DNA of 64,000 nucleotides from Chryseobacterium sp. H1D6B (GTDB taxonomy: Bacteria > Bacteroidota > Bacteroidia > Flavobacteriales > Weeksellaceae), in the NCBI RefSeq assembly GCF_029892445.1, contig NZ_JARXVJ010000001.1, positions 868,001 to 932,000 on the forward strand, given 5' to 3'. Shown one piece after another: positions 42,801 to 50,870 of the stretch (position 1 is its first letter; every line of letters begins with the position of its first letter). Below the pieces are notes generated by a model. The model was given only the letters and a program-made list of their open reading frames with translations, searched no databases and was not told where the DNA came from. The translations under genes and the position numbers were made by a program.

Positions 42801-45800
42801 TATTGAAATATTTGTAGGCGGCGCTGTAGTACAAGGCTGCATATCTACTAATTTCACGGCATAATCTTCCACTTCTCCCCATGTGAAACTTCCACATGCT
42901 GCTGCTGCTGAAGATTCTCTTATCACAACACGCATACGGGTTGTAAGAGGACCGTTATAAGCATTTGCAGGAACTGTAAATCCAGTTCCTACCACTGGTG
43001 AAACAGTATTACTAGGAGATGTTACTACCTGCTCATTAGCTTCAAAAGTTCCGTTTCTATTAAAGTCAATCCATACCCCTGTTCCAAATGACCATTGTGT
43101 TCCCGGCCATGTTTTAGTAACAGAAATTGTATTGTTAACAGAACCTCTAACTAAAGTAACCAATCTTGTAGCATCAGTACTGTAATCTGTATATGTACTA
43201 GCTCCCGAGTTACTATTCATCACATATGAATTTGTTGCATTCACTGTAACGTTTGTAATGTATCCGTCTGTTGTAATTGATGAAGCTGATGTACAATAGT
43301 TGATCGCTGGAGTAGTAAATGTAGTACTCGCAGAGAATGCTCCCGGTGTACCTCCGCATATTGTTGCTACCTGAACTTCATATTGTGTCTGTTCAGCTAA
43401 ACCACTAATATTATAAGTGTTTCCTGGTGCCGGTACAGGATTGATAATCGTCCATGTTGCACTTCCTACAGCTCTATATTGTAATACATAAGTAGCCCCT
43501 GTAGTAGTGTTCCAAGATACACCAACAGTTGAAGGCGTAAGATTGTTAAGGGTAATGTTAGTTGGAGGTGCAGTAGTACATGCTGTTGGAGCAATTAATT
43601 TCACTGCATAATCTTCTACCTCTCCATCAGAGAAACTCTGACAAACTACCGGAGAAGCATTGTAACTCATTACAACTCTCATTCTTGTTGTAGAAGGTCC
43701 GTTATAAGATCCCGCAGGAACTGTAAATGGCGCACTAATAACCGGCGTAGTTGTACTTGACGGTGAATTCATCACCTGTTCGCTGGCTTCAAAAGTACCA
43801 TTTCTGTTAAAATCTATCCAAACTCCTACCCCTTCACTATATACAGTACCAGGGAAAAATTTAGTTACAGAAACTGTATTATTAGCAGAACCAATGATTA
43901 GATTTACTAATGCACTAGGCGTATTGCTATAGTCTGTATAAGTAGCCCCCACTGAATTATTACTCATTATAGCAGCCCCAGTTGGAGTTACTGTAACATT
44001 AGAAATATATTCTGATGAGAAGTTGTTTGACTGCTGGTTACAGTAATTAAGGCCTGGAGTCGTAAAGTTGGTAGAAGCAGAGAAAGCTCCCTGAGTACCT
44101 GTACAAACTGTAGCTACTTGTACTTCATACTGAATACCATCTGTTAGTCCAACAAGTGTAATTGTATTTGCTGTTGTAGGAACTGTAGTCCATGTTGTAC
44201 TTCCTACAGGACGATATTGTACAACATAAGTTGCACCTGCTGCTGCTGCCCAAGATACTGTAGCCTGCGTCTGTGTAATTGCAGAAACAGCAATACCCGT
44301 TGGAGGAGCTGTAGTACAAGCGGCTAAAGCAGCTACCGTTGCGTTACCAACAGCATAGAATACATTTCCTATTGAACTTACTCTTACTTTAACACTAGAG
44401 CCTAAAGTTAAAGCTCCAAAAGTAACAGCTTCACTTCCGTCATTTGCTGTAGTAGCAGATAAAACAGTCCAGGTTGCTCCATTATCAGTTGTATAATCAA
44501 TTTTCACATTAGCCACATTATATGGCGCAGCAGTTGTATTGACAACATTCCAGGTTAGAGTTGTTGGTCCATTATTATATACCGTAGTTGTAGTCACTTT
44601 AAAAGGACCATCATTTCCTACAATAATACTTTGTTCTGCATACTGAGTCTGCTGCTGAGTAGGAACTGGATTATTATCTCTTACTGTTACGGAAAATTTA
44701 GAGTTTCTTGCAATTGAAGAAACAGATTCCCAACCGTTATTAGCATTATTTAAAACACCAGCCAGCACTGAAGCCAGCTTAGGGAAATATCTTGTAGGAC
44801 TTGCATTAGGAGCTGCAGATCTAAATGAAGCTCCTGTTGCTGTATTTCCTAAATTGGCATTGTTAATAGTAACTGTTGCATTATCTACTTCTTCCCAAGA
44901 ATAAGTCATCGGATCATTTTCAGCATCTGTAGCAGAAGCCGTTAAAACGAATGCTGTTCCTTTAGGAATGTTATAAGTAGGTAAAGCCGCAATTACCGGC
45001 GGATTGTTGTTTGTAATTGTAGTTTCAACATCACAAGTTTTGCTGGTCAAATTAGTTTGAACCTGTCTGATACTTGCGATATGGAAGTAAGCATCAGAGT
45101 GTGCCTGTACATCTGTAGTAGGTCCGGTAATACCTGCGTATCCCATAATTGTTGAACCAGAGCCTGGCTCTTGATTCATTCCTGAACCTTCAAGTGCATG
45201 TGAGAATGTATGATTAGCTCCTAATTGGTGTCCCATTTCATGAGCCACATAGTCGATATCAAAATTGTCTCCCTGCGGAATCGCATCAGCTGGGGAAGTA
45301 TACCCAGAGCCTTTTTGTGTTGCCGTATTATTAGCCGGGTCTATACAAACGCAGCCTATACATCCAGCATTACCACCACCTCCTGAAGCACCAAATAAGT
45401 GTCCAATATCATAATTGGCACTTCCTACGTTTGCGGTAAGAGTCTGTTGTAATTGCAGATTCCAGTTATTCATCTGTGCTGCAGGCGAATAAGGATCCGT
45501 AGCGGCGTTCGTGTAAATTACACCTGGAAAGTTTTGTAAATTTAAATGCAGTGCAAAGTCCTTTTCAAAGACACCATTTACTCTTGTCAAAGTAGCATTA
45601 ATAGCAACTAATGCCCCAGCAACAGTACCTCCAAAATATTGGGTATACTCTCCTGTTACAGACATTGCCAACCTCATTGTTCTGTACTTCTTATCTGAAG
45701 CTTTTGAAAAATCGGTGGTTTGATTAGTAAATGATTTTCCTTTTTGATAAAGGGCTGCAATCTCCTGTTTAGACAGTTGACTTTCATTCATAGAACATAA

Positions 45801-46271
45801 GAAACCTTCTTTGCCTTTATCTGTTTTGGCGTGTACACCATAAACAGTTTTGTTTTTGTCAGCAGGTTCTATAAATTCAGATTTGCCATCTTTGATAATC
45901 ATTGACTGAAAATCGTTAGGCGCTAAACTAAACCTTAGGTATTTGCCGGGATCATCAATCCCAACACCAACATAAGATCCTAGTTGATATTGATCTGCCA
46001 GTTCTTTTACTACAACCGGAAAGCTGTATACGGCAAATCTTTCAATTTTCCCATCTAAAGTTGGCAAAGAAATAGTAACGGGCTTTGCATTTATTCCCGT
46101 TTCTTGTGCTTTTGCCAATTGAGACTTTAATAAGGAAATGTCTAAAGAGTAGTAGCTCTTAATATTCGAGCCCTCTCTAATGCCTCCCCCTTTGGATGTT
46201 GCTGGAGCCCATTGTGCGCTGGTTATTGCAAACAAACAAAGGAAAAAGAAAGAAGTAAAATTTTTCTTCAT
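39813..46271 (-). CDS. Giant T9SS-secreted zinc metallopeptidase with FN3/GEVED array
   Basis: A 2152-residue secreted protein. A signal peptide (about 1-19) and a pro-region (about 20-195) precede a reprolysin-like metallopeptidase domain. This has HEMGHQLGANH at about residue 343 (HExxHxxGxxH zinc site) and the Met-turn STIMGYAG about 30 residues on. Then come Ig-like modules and an array: four FN3-GEVED pairs, three further FN3 domains and a fifth GEVED domain (motif GEVEDY, five copies). The C-terminus is a type A T9SS sorting domain (YPNPVSSVLYV ... GVFVIDI ... KKFIKE), so it is exported by type IX secretion and probably attached to the surface or released. The array suggests binding of a polymeric substrate. 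A paralog lies directly upstream. Confidence 0.95.
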   Translation of the reverse strand: MKKNFTSFFFLCLFAITSAQWAPATSKGGGIREGSNIKSYYSLDISLLKSQLAKAQETGINAKPVTISLPTLDGKIERFAVYSFPVVVKELADQYQLGSYVGVGIDDPGKYLRFSLAPNDFQSMIIKDGKSEFIEPADKNKTVYGVHAKTDKGKEGFLCSMNESQLSKQEIAALYQKGKSFTNQTTDFSKASDKKYRTMRLAMSVTGEYTQYFGGTVAGALVAINATLTRVNGVFEKDFALHLNLQNFPGVIYTNAATDPYSPAAQMNNWNLQLQQTLTANVGSANYDIGHLFGASGGGGNAGCIGCVCIDPANNTATQKGSGYTSPADAIPQGDNFDIDYVAHEMGHQLGANHTFSHALEGSGMNQEPGSGSTIMGYAGITGPTTDVQAHSDAYFHIASIRQVQTNLTSKTCDVETTITNNNPPVIAALPTYNIPKGTAFVLTASATDAENDPMTYSWEEVDNATVTINNANLGNTATGASFRSAAPNASPTRYFPKLASVLAGVLNNANNGWESVSSIARNSKFSVTVRDNNPVPTQQQTQYAEQSIIVGNDGPFKVTTTTVYNNGPTTLTWNVVNTTAAPYNVANVKIDYTTDNGATWTVLSATTANDGSEAVTFGALTLGSSVKVRVSSIGNVFYAVGNATVAALAACTTAPPTGIAVSAITQTQATVSWAAAAGATYVVQYRPVGSTTWTTVPTTANTITLVGLTDGIQYEVQVATVCTGTQGAFSASTNFTTPGLNYCNQQSNNFSSEYISNVTVTPTGAAIMSNNSVGATYTDYSNTPSALVNLIIGSANNTVSVTKFFPGTVYSEGVGVWIDFNRNGTFEASEQVMNSPSSTTTPVISAPFTVPAGSYNGPSTTRMRVVMSYNASPVVCQSFSDGEVEDYAVKLIAPTACTTAPPTNITLNNLTPSTVGVSWNTTTGATYVLQYRAVGSATWTIINPVPAPGNTYNISGLAEQTQYEVQVATICGGTPGAFSASTTFTTPAINYCTSASSITTDGYITNVTVNATNSYVMNSNSGASTYTDYSTDATRLVTLVRGSVNNTISVTKTWPGTQWSFGTGVWIDFNRNGTFEANEQVVTSPSNTVSPVVGTGFTVPANAYNGPLTTRMRVVIRESSAAAACGSFTWGEVEDYAVKLVDMQPCTTAPPTNISISNLTPTTATVSWAATTGATYVLRYRVAPTGAWTTVTLTTPPVNIYNIPGLVEQTAYEVQIATICGGTQGTFSPSTTFTTPAITYCSSGSTSTADGFISNVTVNPTNSIPMVSNSAESNYTDYSADPTRLLTLVRGSVNNTVSVTKSWPGTQWSFGTGVWIDFNRNGVFETSEQVLTSPSNTTSPVTATFTVPAGAYNGTLTTRMRVGIRESSAAAACGSFTWGEVEDYAVKLIDLQPCTAAPPAPLIISNLTATTATVSWIPAAGATYVLRYRVGATGAWTTVNLTTPPVNIYNITGLIEQTGYQVQVATVCSGTQGAFSASTTFTTPPLSYCQMTGTGTTDYISNVTITPVNPGIPAMNNTSVQTNYINYATPATLITLDIGSANNKISVAKGWTGATQSDAVSAWIDYNRNGVFEANEQILTSAASTTTPVTNLFTVPATAYNGPLNTTMRVVLKRTSAPVLCQNAVNGEVEDYAVKLRPCATTTPGAPTFTATHNSAVVTWTGATNNITYLVQYRVQGTTTWTSVYASTLLANVPLTLTGLTPATIYEVQIAAVCGNTPGAFTAIKVFTTRCDPTPPNVTISNVTTNSAVVTWAPIAASSTYVLRYRVVGTTTWIDVTLPLPPTNTYTLTGLSPYTTYEVQVANKCNGETTINPYSNPKVFTTDRTCELPPPGLTISNLTPTTAVVVWDPFPGSTYILRYRKVGIPSWTNIPVVANTYTLTGLTELTKYEMQVVNVCNGTPGTYTQPYFFTTPTVIYCHMNSTSGGSEFISKVTVKPNGKPTMEKSSLGSTYTDYTGVPATFIELIQGSTGNEISIEKSWVGNNNNEGIAVWIDFDRSGTFDVNERILASAPNTTSPVTGTFSVPADAFISMTDYKYVVMRVAMQRDGIPVNCLSFANGEVEDYTVRISKQAVPNATNQDDILIYPNPVSSVLYVKNISKKANYKIYNAAGQLISSGILLNNKIDVSKLINGVFVIDIEDGDKSIQKKFIKE
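41353..44318 (-). repeat. Four direct repeats of about 740 bp encoding FN3-GEVED pairs
   Basis: Within the large peptidase gene four in-frame units of about 247 codons follow one another. The two middle units are very alike at the DNA level, offset by 744 bases (for example around 42091 and 42835). The outer units are more diverged. Each unit starts at a Cys-Thr-x-x-Pro-Pro segment and ends after GEVEDYAVKL. Confidence 0.88.
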
Positions 46272-46300
46272 AACTTTCTCAATATATTATATTAATTGTA

Positions 46301-46308
46301 CAAATCTA
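46301..46308 (-). promoter_or_regulatory. Bacteroidota -7 element upstream of the large peptidase gene
   Basis: The minus strand reads TAGATTTG, an exact TAnnTTTG, 30-37 bases before the start codon. Confidence 0.6.
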
Positions 46309-46393
46309 ATCATTTTTTGTTATTAATTTACAGGCCTAATCATTTTTTTTATACAAACTTCACAATAATTCATTTTATGATTTCAGAATAAAA

Positions 46394-46420
46394 AAATCCT
46401 CAGGGAATACCTGAGGATTT
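46394..46420 (-). terminator. Rho-independent terminator after the smaller peptidase gene
   Basis: An 11-bp stem (46394-46404 and 46410-46420) with a T run on the minus strand, 22 bases after the stop of the 994-residue gene. It separates the two peptidase genes, which therefore are transcribed apart. Confidence 0.9.
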
Positions 46421-46441
46421 CATATTATTTAAAATATTTTA

Positions 46442-49426
46442 TTATTTTTTAATGAATTTAGATCTGAATGATTCTTTTCCTTTTTCATCAATTGTAATAA
46501 CGTATACTCCTTTTAATAAAGAAGAAACATTAATTTTTCCGTTATTAACATTTCCGTCTCCTACTAACTGACCAGCTGCACTATAAATTTTATAGACTGC
46601 CTTATCAGAAACTTTAGTGATGTTTAATACATCATCTGCAGGGTTTGGATATAATTGAATATCATTTTTAGGACCATTTATATCGCTTGTTCCTAGAGTA
46701 GGAGCTACAACAACGTTGTAATCTTCAACTTCACCGTCATTGAAATTAACAGCTGCTCCACATGCCCATGATGCAGGCCCTGATAATCCCGCATTTGCAG
46801 ATCCTGCATAAGCAAAAAGAACTCTCATTCTTAATGGCTGCCCTTCAAGAGCACTTGCCGGAACTGTAAATGATCCTGTAAATGAACTAACATTAGCTAC
46901 AGGGAAGTTTAGAACTCTTTCTGAAGCAGCAAAAACACCATCTCTATTATAATCTATAAATACCATTGCCGTATTATAAGCTGTAACCGAACCATTAATA
47001 GTTATAGAATTTGGAACTCCTTTTACAAGATTAATCTGAAGAGCAGGATTAGCTACAAAGCTTGTATACGTGCTTGAACCTGAAGTATTGTTAATATTAC
47101 TAACCATTACTTTTGAAATATAAACAATAGCACCAGTAACTGACGAAGCATCACAATAAGTTACTGATAAAGTAGAGAAGTTCGTTGAAGTAGAGTAAGC
47201 TCCAGTAGTTCCTGAACAAACTGAAGCAACCTGTACTTCATAAGCTGTCCCGTCTGATAAACTGTTTAATGTTACTGTATTTGTAGCAGATGTCACAGTA
47301 GTCCACGTAGCATCAGTAATTTTTTTGTAACGAATAGAATAAGATGCAGCACCCGTAGTCGGAGCCCAGTTAACTACAGCTGAAGAAGATGCAATGTTAC
47401 TTACAGTAATTCCTGCCGGAGCTGAACCATCACATGCTACCAATGTTGTAACTAAAATTGAACGTACAGCATAGAAAACATTTCCAATAGAAGAAATTCT
47501 TAATTTAATTGTCTGTCCGTTTAATGCTACTGGAAAATTAAATACCTCTGTACCATCATTTGCTGTAGAAGCAGAAAGAGTAGTCCATGTAGCTGCATTA
47601 TCTGTTGTGTAATCAATTTTTACATTCGTTACATTATAAGGAGCAACTGCTGTATTAGCAACATCCCAAGTTAAGGTAGTAGGAGCATTGGTGTAAGCAT
47701 ATGCTGTGTTTACTTTAAATGGTCCGTCATTCCCTACAACAATCGTCTGCTGTGCAGATTGAGTTTGTTGCTGCGCTGGATTAGCATTGTTGTCTCTCGC
47801 TGTAATAGTAAAGTTTGTAGTTCTTGGAACCATAGATACTGATTCCCAACCATCATTAGAATTATCTAAAACTCCAGATAAAACTGAAGATAACTTAGGA
47901 AAGTATCTTGTAGGGCTGGCACTCGGAGCAACTGATCTGAACGTAGCTCCTGTTGCAGTTGTTCCTAAATTGGTTTTATTGATAACAACAGATGCATTAT
48001 CTACTTCTTCCCAAGTATACGTCATAGGATCACTTTCAGGATCTGTTACACCAGCTGTTAAAACAAATGCAGTTCCTTTAGGAATATTATAAGTAGGTAA
48101 AGCATCAATTACAGGAGGATTATTAGTAATCGCCGTTTCAACATCACAAGTTTTACTGATCAGATTATTCTGAATCTGCGTAATACTCACTTTATGAAAA
48201 TAAGCATCTGAATGCGGCTGTACATCTGTAGCACCTGTAACTCCAGCATATCCCATAATTGTTGTTCCTGATCCAGGTTCAACGTTTACTCCTGAACCTT
48301 CTAAAGCATGAGAGAATGTATGATTACCTCCTAACTGATGTCCCATTTCGTGAGCTACAAAATCTATATCAAAATTATCTCCACTTGGAATCCCATCACC
48401 AGGTGAAGTAAATCCAGATCCTTTCTGCTTGGAAAGAGAAGTTGCCGGTGTTCCTGTTGGGTCAATACAAACACAGCCTATACATCCTGCATTTCCTCCG
48501 CCACCTGTATCACCAAATAAATGGCCTATATCATAATTGGCACTTCCAACATTTACACTAAGTGTCTGCTGAAGCTGAACATTCCATCCATTAGCGTTAC
48601 TAGCATTAGCTATAGCCGTTCCAACTGAAGGTATGGAATATGGATCTGTTGCGGGATCTGTATAAATTACATTTGGGAAATTTTGTAAATTCAAATGAAG
48701 CGCAAAATCTTTTTCAAAAACTCCGTTTACTCTCGTTAGTGTAGCATTTACCTGTGCTAAAGCACCAGCAACAGTCCCGCCAAACTTCTGAGTATATTCT
48801 CCGGTAACAGACATTACCAATCTCATTGTTCTGTACTTCTTATCAGACATTTTTGAAAAATCAGTTGACTGATTAGTAAAAGTCTTCCCTTTTTCATACA
48901 ATTTCTCGATATCTTTTACAGCAGAAGGATCTTCCGATGTACTACAAACAAAACCTTTACTTCCTGTAGGAACAGATTTAGGATGAACAGAATATATTGT
49001 TTTATCTGACCTTAGAGGTTCAACAAATTCATACTCCCCTCCTTTAATGATCATTGATTGGAAATCATTAGGAGCCAAACTGAATCTTAGGTATTTTGAA
49101 GGATCGTCAATTCCAACTCCTACATAAGATCCCAATTGGTACTGATCTGCCAGTTCTTTTACAACTACAGGAAAACTATATACTGCAAACTTTTCAATTT
49201 TACCTCCTAATGTTGGTAAAGAAATTTCTACAGGCTTCGCGTTAAGACCTGTTTCCTGAGCATTCTTAAGTTGTTCTTTAATTTTATTAAGATCTAACTT
49301 GTAATAGCTCTGTCCATAAGAAAGCTTCGGATCGAAACCTCTTTTAGGCGCAGAAGTAGGCGTCCACTGAGCACTAGCGGAGATGCCTATCAAACTACAA
49401 AATAAAGTAGTAAGTAATTTTTTCAT
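46442..49426 (-). CDS. T9SS-secreted zinc metallopeptidase, shorter paralog
   Basis: A 994-residue secreted metallopeptidase. The signal peptide (about 1-19), pro-region, reprolysin-like domain (HEMGHQLGGNH at about residue 358, Met-turn TTIMGYAG) and following Ig-like modules match the 2152-residue neighbour closely, with long nearly identical stretches. It has only one FN3 domain (after CDGSAPAG) and one GEVED domain (NDGEVEDY), then a type A T9SS sorting domain (YPNPADDVLNI ... GVYVITI ... KFIKK). The two therefore share the enzyme but differ in the number of binding modules. A GFVCS/CSTSED-type segment in the pro-region also matches the neighbour. Confidence 0.95.
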   Translation of the reverse strand: MKKLLTTLFCSLIGISASAQWTPTSAPKRGFDPKLSYGQSYYKLDLNKIKEQLKNAQETGLNAKPVEISLPTLGGKIEKFAVYSFPVVVKELADQYQLGSYVGVGIDDPSKYLRFSLAPNDFQSMIIKGGEYEFVEPLRSDKTIYSVHPKSVPTGSKGFVCSTSEDPSAVKDIEKLYEKGKTFTNQSTDFSKMSDKKYRTMRLVMSVTGEYTQKFGGTVAGALAQVNATLTRVNGVFEKDFALHLNLQNFPNVIYTDPATDPYSIPSVGTAIANASNANGWNVQLQQTLSVNVGSANYDIGHLFGDTGGGGNAGCIGCVCIDPTGTPATSLSKQKGSGFTSPGDGIPSGDNFDIDFVAHEMGHQLGGNHTFSHALEGSGVNVEPGSGTTIMGYAGVTGATDVQPHSDAYFHKVSITQIQNNLISKTCDVETAITNNPPVIDALPTYNIPKGTAFVLTAGVTDPESDPMTYTWEEVDNASVVINKTNLGTTATGATFRSVAPSASPTRYFPKLSSVLSGVLDNSNDGWESVSMVPRTTNFTITARDNNANPAQQQTQSAQQTIVVGNDGPFKVNTAYAYTNAPTTLTWDVANTAVAPYNVTNVKIDYTTDNAATWTTLSASTANDGTEVFNFPVALNGQTIKLRISSIGNVFYAVRSILVTTLVACDGSAPAGITVSNIASSSAVVNWAPTTGAASYSIRYKKITDATWTTVTSATNTVTLNSLSDGTAYEVQVASVCSGTTGAYSTSTNFSTLSVTYCDASSVTGAIVYISKVMVSNINNTSGSSTYTSFVANPALQINLVKGVPNSITINGSVTAYNTAMVFIDYNRDGVFAASERVLNFPVANVSSFTGSFTVPASALEGQPLRMRVLFAYAGSANAGLSGPASWACGAAVNFNDGEVEDYNVVVAPTLGTSDINGPKNDIQLYPNPADDVLNITKVSDKAVYKIYSAAGQLVGDGNVNNGKINVSSLLKGVYVITIDEKGKESFRSKFIKK

Positions 49427-49455
49427 AAATTAACTTTTAAAAAATTCATATTCCC

Positions 49456-49463
49456 CAAAAATA
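49456..49463 (-). promoter_or_regulatory. Bacteroidota -7 element upstream of the smaller peptidase gene
   Basis: The minus strand reads TATTTTTG, an exact TAnnTTTG, 30-37 bases before the start codon. The distance is the same as for the large paralog. Confidence 0.6.
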
Positions 49464-49671
49464 TGAAAAACCTTAATAGAAACTTAATATAAAATAGAAT
49501 AATTATGAAAAATATTGATTCCATTTAAAATAACAAATGGAATCAATGAATATCCCTATGTTTTTAGAAAAATATAAATATGAAAAATTAATTCATATTA
49601 TTAATAATAAAATACATTTATCTGATTTTTAAATACAAAAACATCCCCAAAATAGTATTGTCGTAAATAAG
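49464..49671. other. AT-rich gap upstream of the peptidase genes
   Basis: Together with flanks this is a gap of 314 bases with no supportable gene. Only the promoter element on the left and the terminator on the right are recognisable. Confidence 0.4.
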
Positions 49672-49703
49672 AAAAGTCTTCTACTTTACAGCAGAAGACT
49701 TTT
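49672..49703 (-). terminator. Terminator after the outer-membrane barrel gene
   Basis: An 11-bp perfect stem (49672-49682 and 49693-49703) ending in T residues on the minus strand, about 40 bases after the stop. Confidence 0.75.
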
Positions 49704-49740
49704 TATATTGTTTAATAATTTATTAACTCTATTGGTACTT

Positions 49741-50397
49741 TTAAAATTTATAAGCAATACTCCAAGCAAACCCCATATTAAATTTTGAAGAACTTTTTCC
49801 AAAACCAGGAATAATCATAGGTGTGATATCTTCTTGTTTTGTAGTATACATTAAATACCTTGGCTGAAGATTGACATCAATATAAAAATTTGATTCAAAC
49901 AACTGTACTCTTCCTCCTATTGTTCCTTCCAGCCAGTACGAAGACTGCGTTGAAGATGGAAAAGAAACAGAAGAACTGCTGCCACCAAATCCACGAACCG
50001 GTACCGCCATATACTCCTGCTTATAAAATGAACCCCCTACTTTTCCACCTCCATAAAATCCATTGAACTCATTTTCTGCGTCTTTGGCCAGCATATAAAA
50101 TACTCCAAGTTTAATAAATGGTCCGTTCACTTTTGCATCATACCCGTTTTTCTGATAAACATTGGTCTCAAAACCAGCGTCTATAACAGCATGAACATTT
50201 TCTTTTATTTTTGATGATATAAATCCTTGATATAATTTTCTATCTGAAAAGAATGAAGTCCCCGTATTCAGAACATCAAAACCAACCATAAAATTGGGTT
50301 TATATTGTACTGCTGCTTTTTTAGTTTCTTTAGTTTGAGCAGAACTCAATATAATAATAAAGCTAAAAAAGAAGGTAAAGATTAGTTTTGTCTTCAT
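49741..50397 (-). CDS. Predicted outer-membrane beta-barrel protein
   Basis: A 218-residue protein with a signal peptide (MKTKLIFTFFFSFIIILSSAQ). The mature part has alternating hydrophobic/polar strands, Gly and aromatic residues and a C-terminal strand ending in Phe (FNMGFAWSIAYKF), as in small outer-membrane barrels. A Ser/Gly-rich loop sits at about residues 135-150. It overlaps the upstream lipoprotein gene by 35 bases, so the two are co-translated and probably work together at the outer membrane. The specific function is unknown. Confidence 0.82.
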   Translation of the reverse strand: MKTKLIFTFFFSFIIILSSAQTKETKKAAVQYKPNFMVGFDVLNTGTSFFSDRKLYQGFISSKIKENVHAVIDAGFETNVYQKNGYDAKVNGPFIKLGVFYMLAKDAENEFNGFYGGGKVGGSFYKQEYMAVPVRGFGGSSSSVSFPSSTQSSYWLEGTIGGRVQLFESNFYIDVNLQPRYLMYTTKQEDITPMIIPGFGKSSSKFNMGFAWSIAYKF

Positions 50398-50839
50398 TTT
50401 CTATTAGATTTTGTCCTAGTTCTACTTTTAGAACAGGATTAGGAGTTATTAATTCTGAAGTTAAATTATCATACGTCTTTTTAATACCGCATCCGGGAGA
50501 AACATAAACAGACTTGGTTGTATAGGTAATTCTCACCTTAGATTCGCTTCCATTTTTAGTTTCCTTGAAATAAACATCTGTGTAAGGAGAATCATCTACT
50601 CTTAAAGGAATTAAGGTGGATACAACAGTTTTTGTACCTCCTAAGTTGATTTTCCCAGAACCATAATCTACTGCTACGTATAATGAATCCATCGTTTTTT
50701 CTTTCCCTGTAAGGAGTGTTTTAAAAGCAACTTTCATTCTTGGTGTCCCTTCTCCGCTTTCACAGATATCGTCGTCTCCACCGCAAGAGCAGAGCATACT
50801 TAAAAAGCAGATAAATAAAAGAAATTTAAAATATTTCAT
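50363..50839 (-). CDS. Small lipoprotein of unknown function
   Basis: A 158-residue lipoprotein. The signal peptide ends in SMLCSC (lipidated Cys at about residue 19) and is followed by GGDDD, an acidic run like the flavobacterial surface-export signal. The mature part is probably beta-rich and has three further Cys residues (CESG, CGIKK and the lipid Cys region). No known domain is recognised. Its 3' end overlaps the outer-membrane barrel gene by 35 bases, which suggests a functional pair. Confidence 0.8.
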   Translation of the reverse strand: MKYFKFLLFICFLSMLCSCGGDDDICESGEGTPRMKVAFKTLLTGKEKTMDSLYVAVDYGSGKINLGGTKTVVSTLIPLRVDDSPYTDVYFKETKNGSESKVRITYTTKSVYVSPGCGIKKTYDNLTSELITPNPVLKVELGQNLIENEDKTNLYLLF

Positions 50840-50870
50840 AGTGAGATTTGAAATTCAAATTTAAATAAAT

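Noticed and set aside
41353..44318. Repeat array as a CRISPR or other non-coding array
   Set aside because: Units are about 740 bp, in frame, and encode FN3-GEVED domains within one protein.
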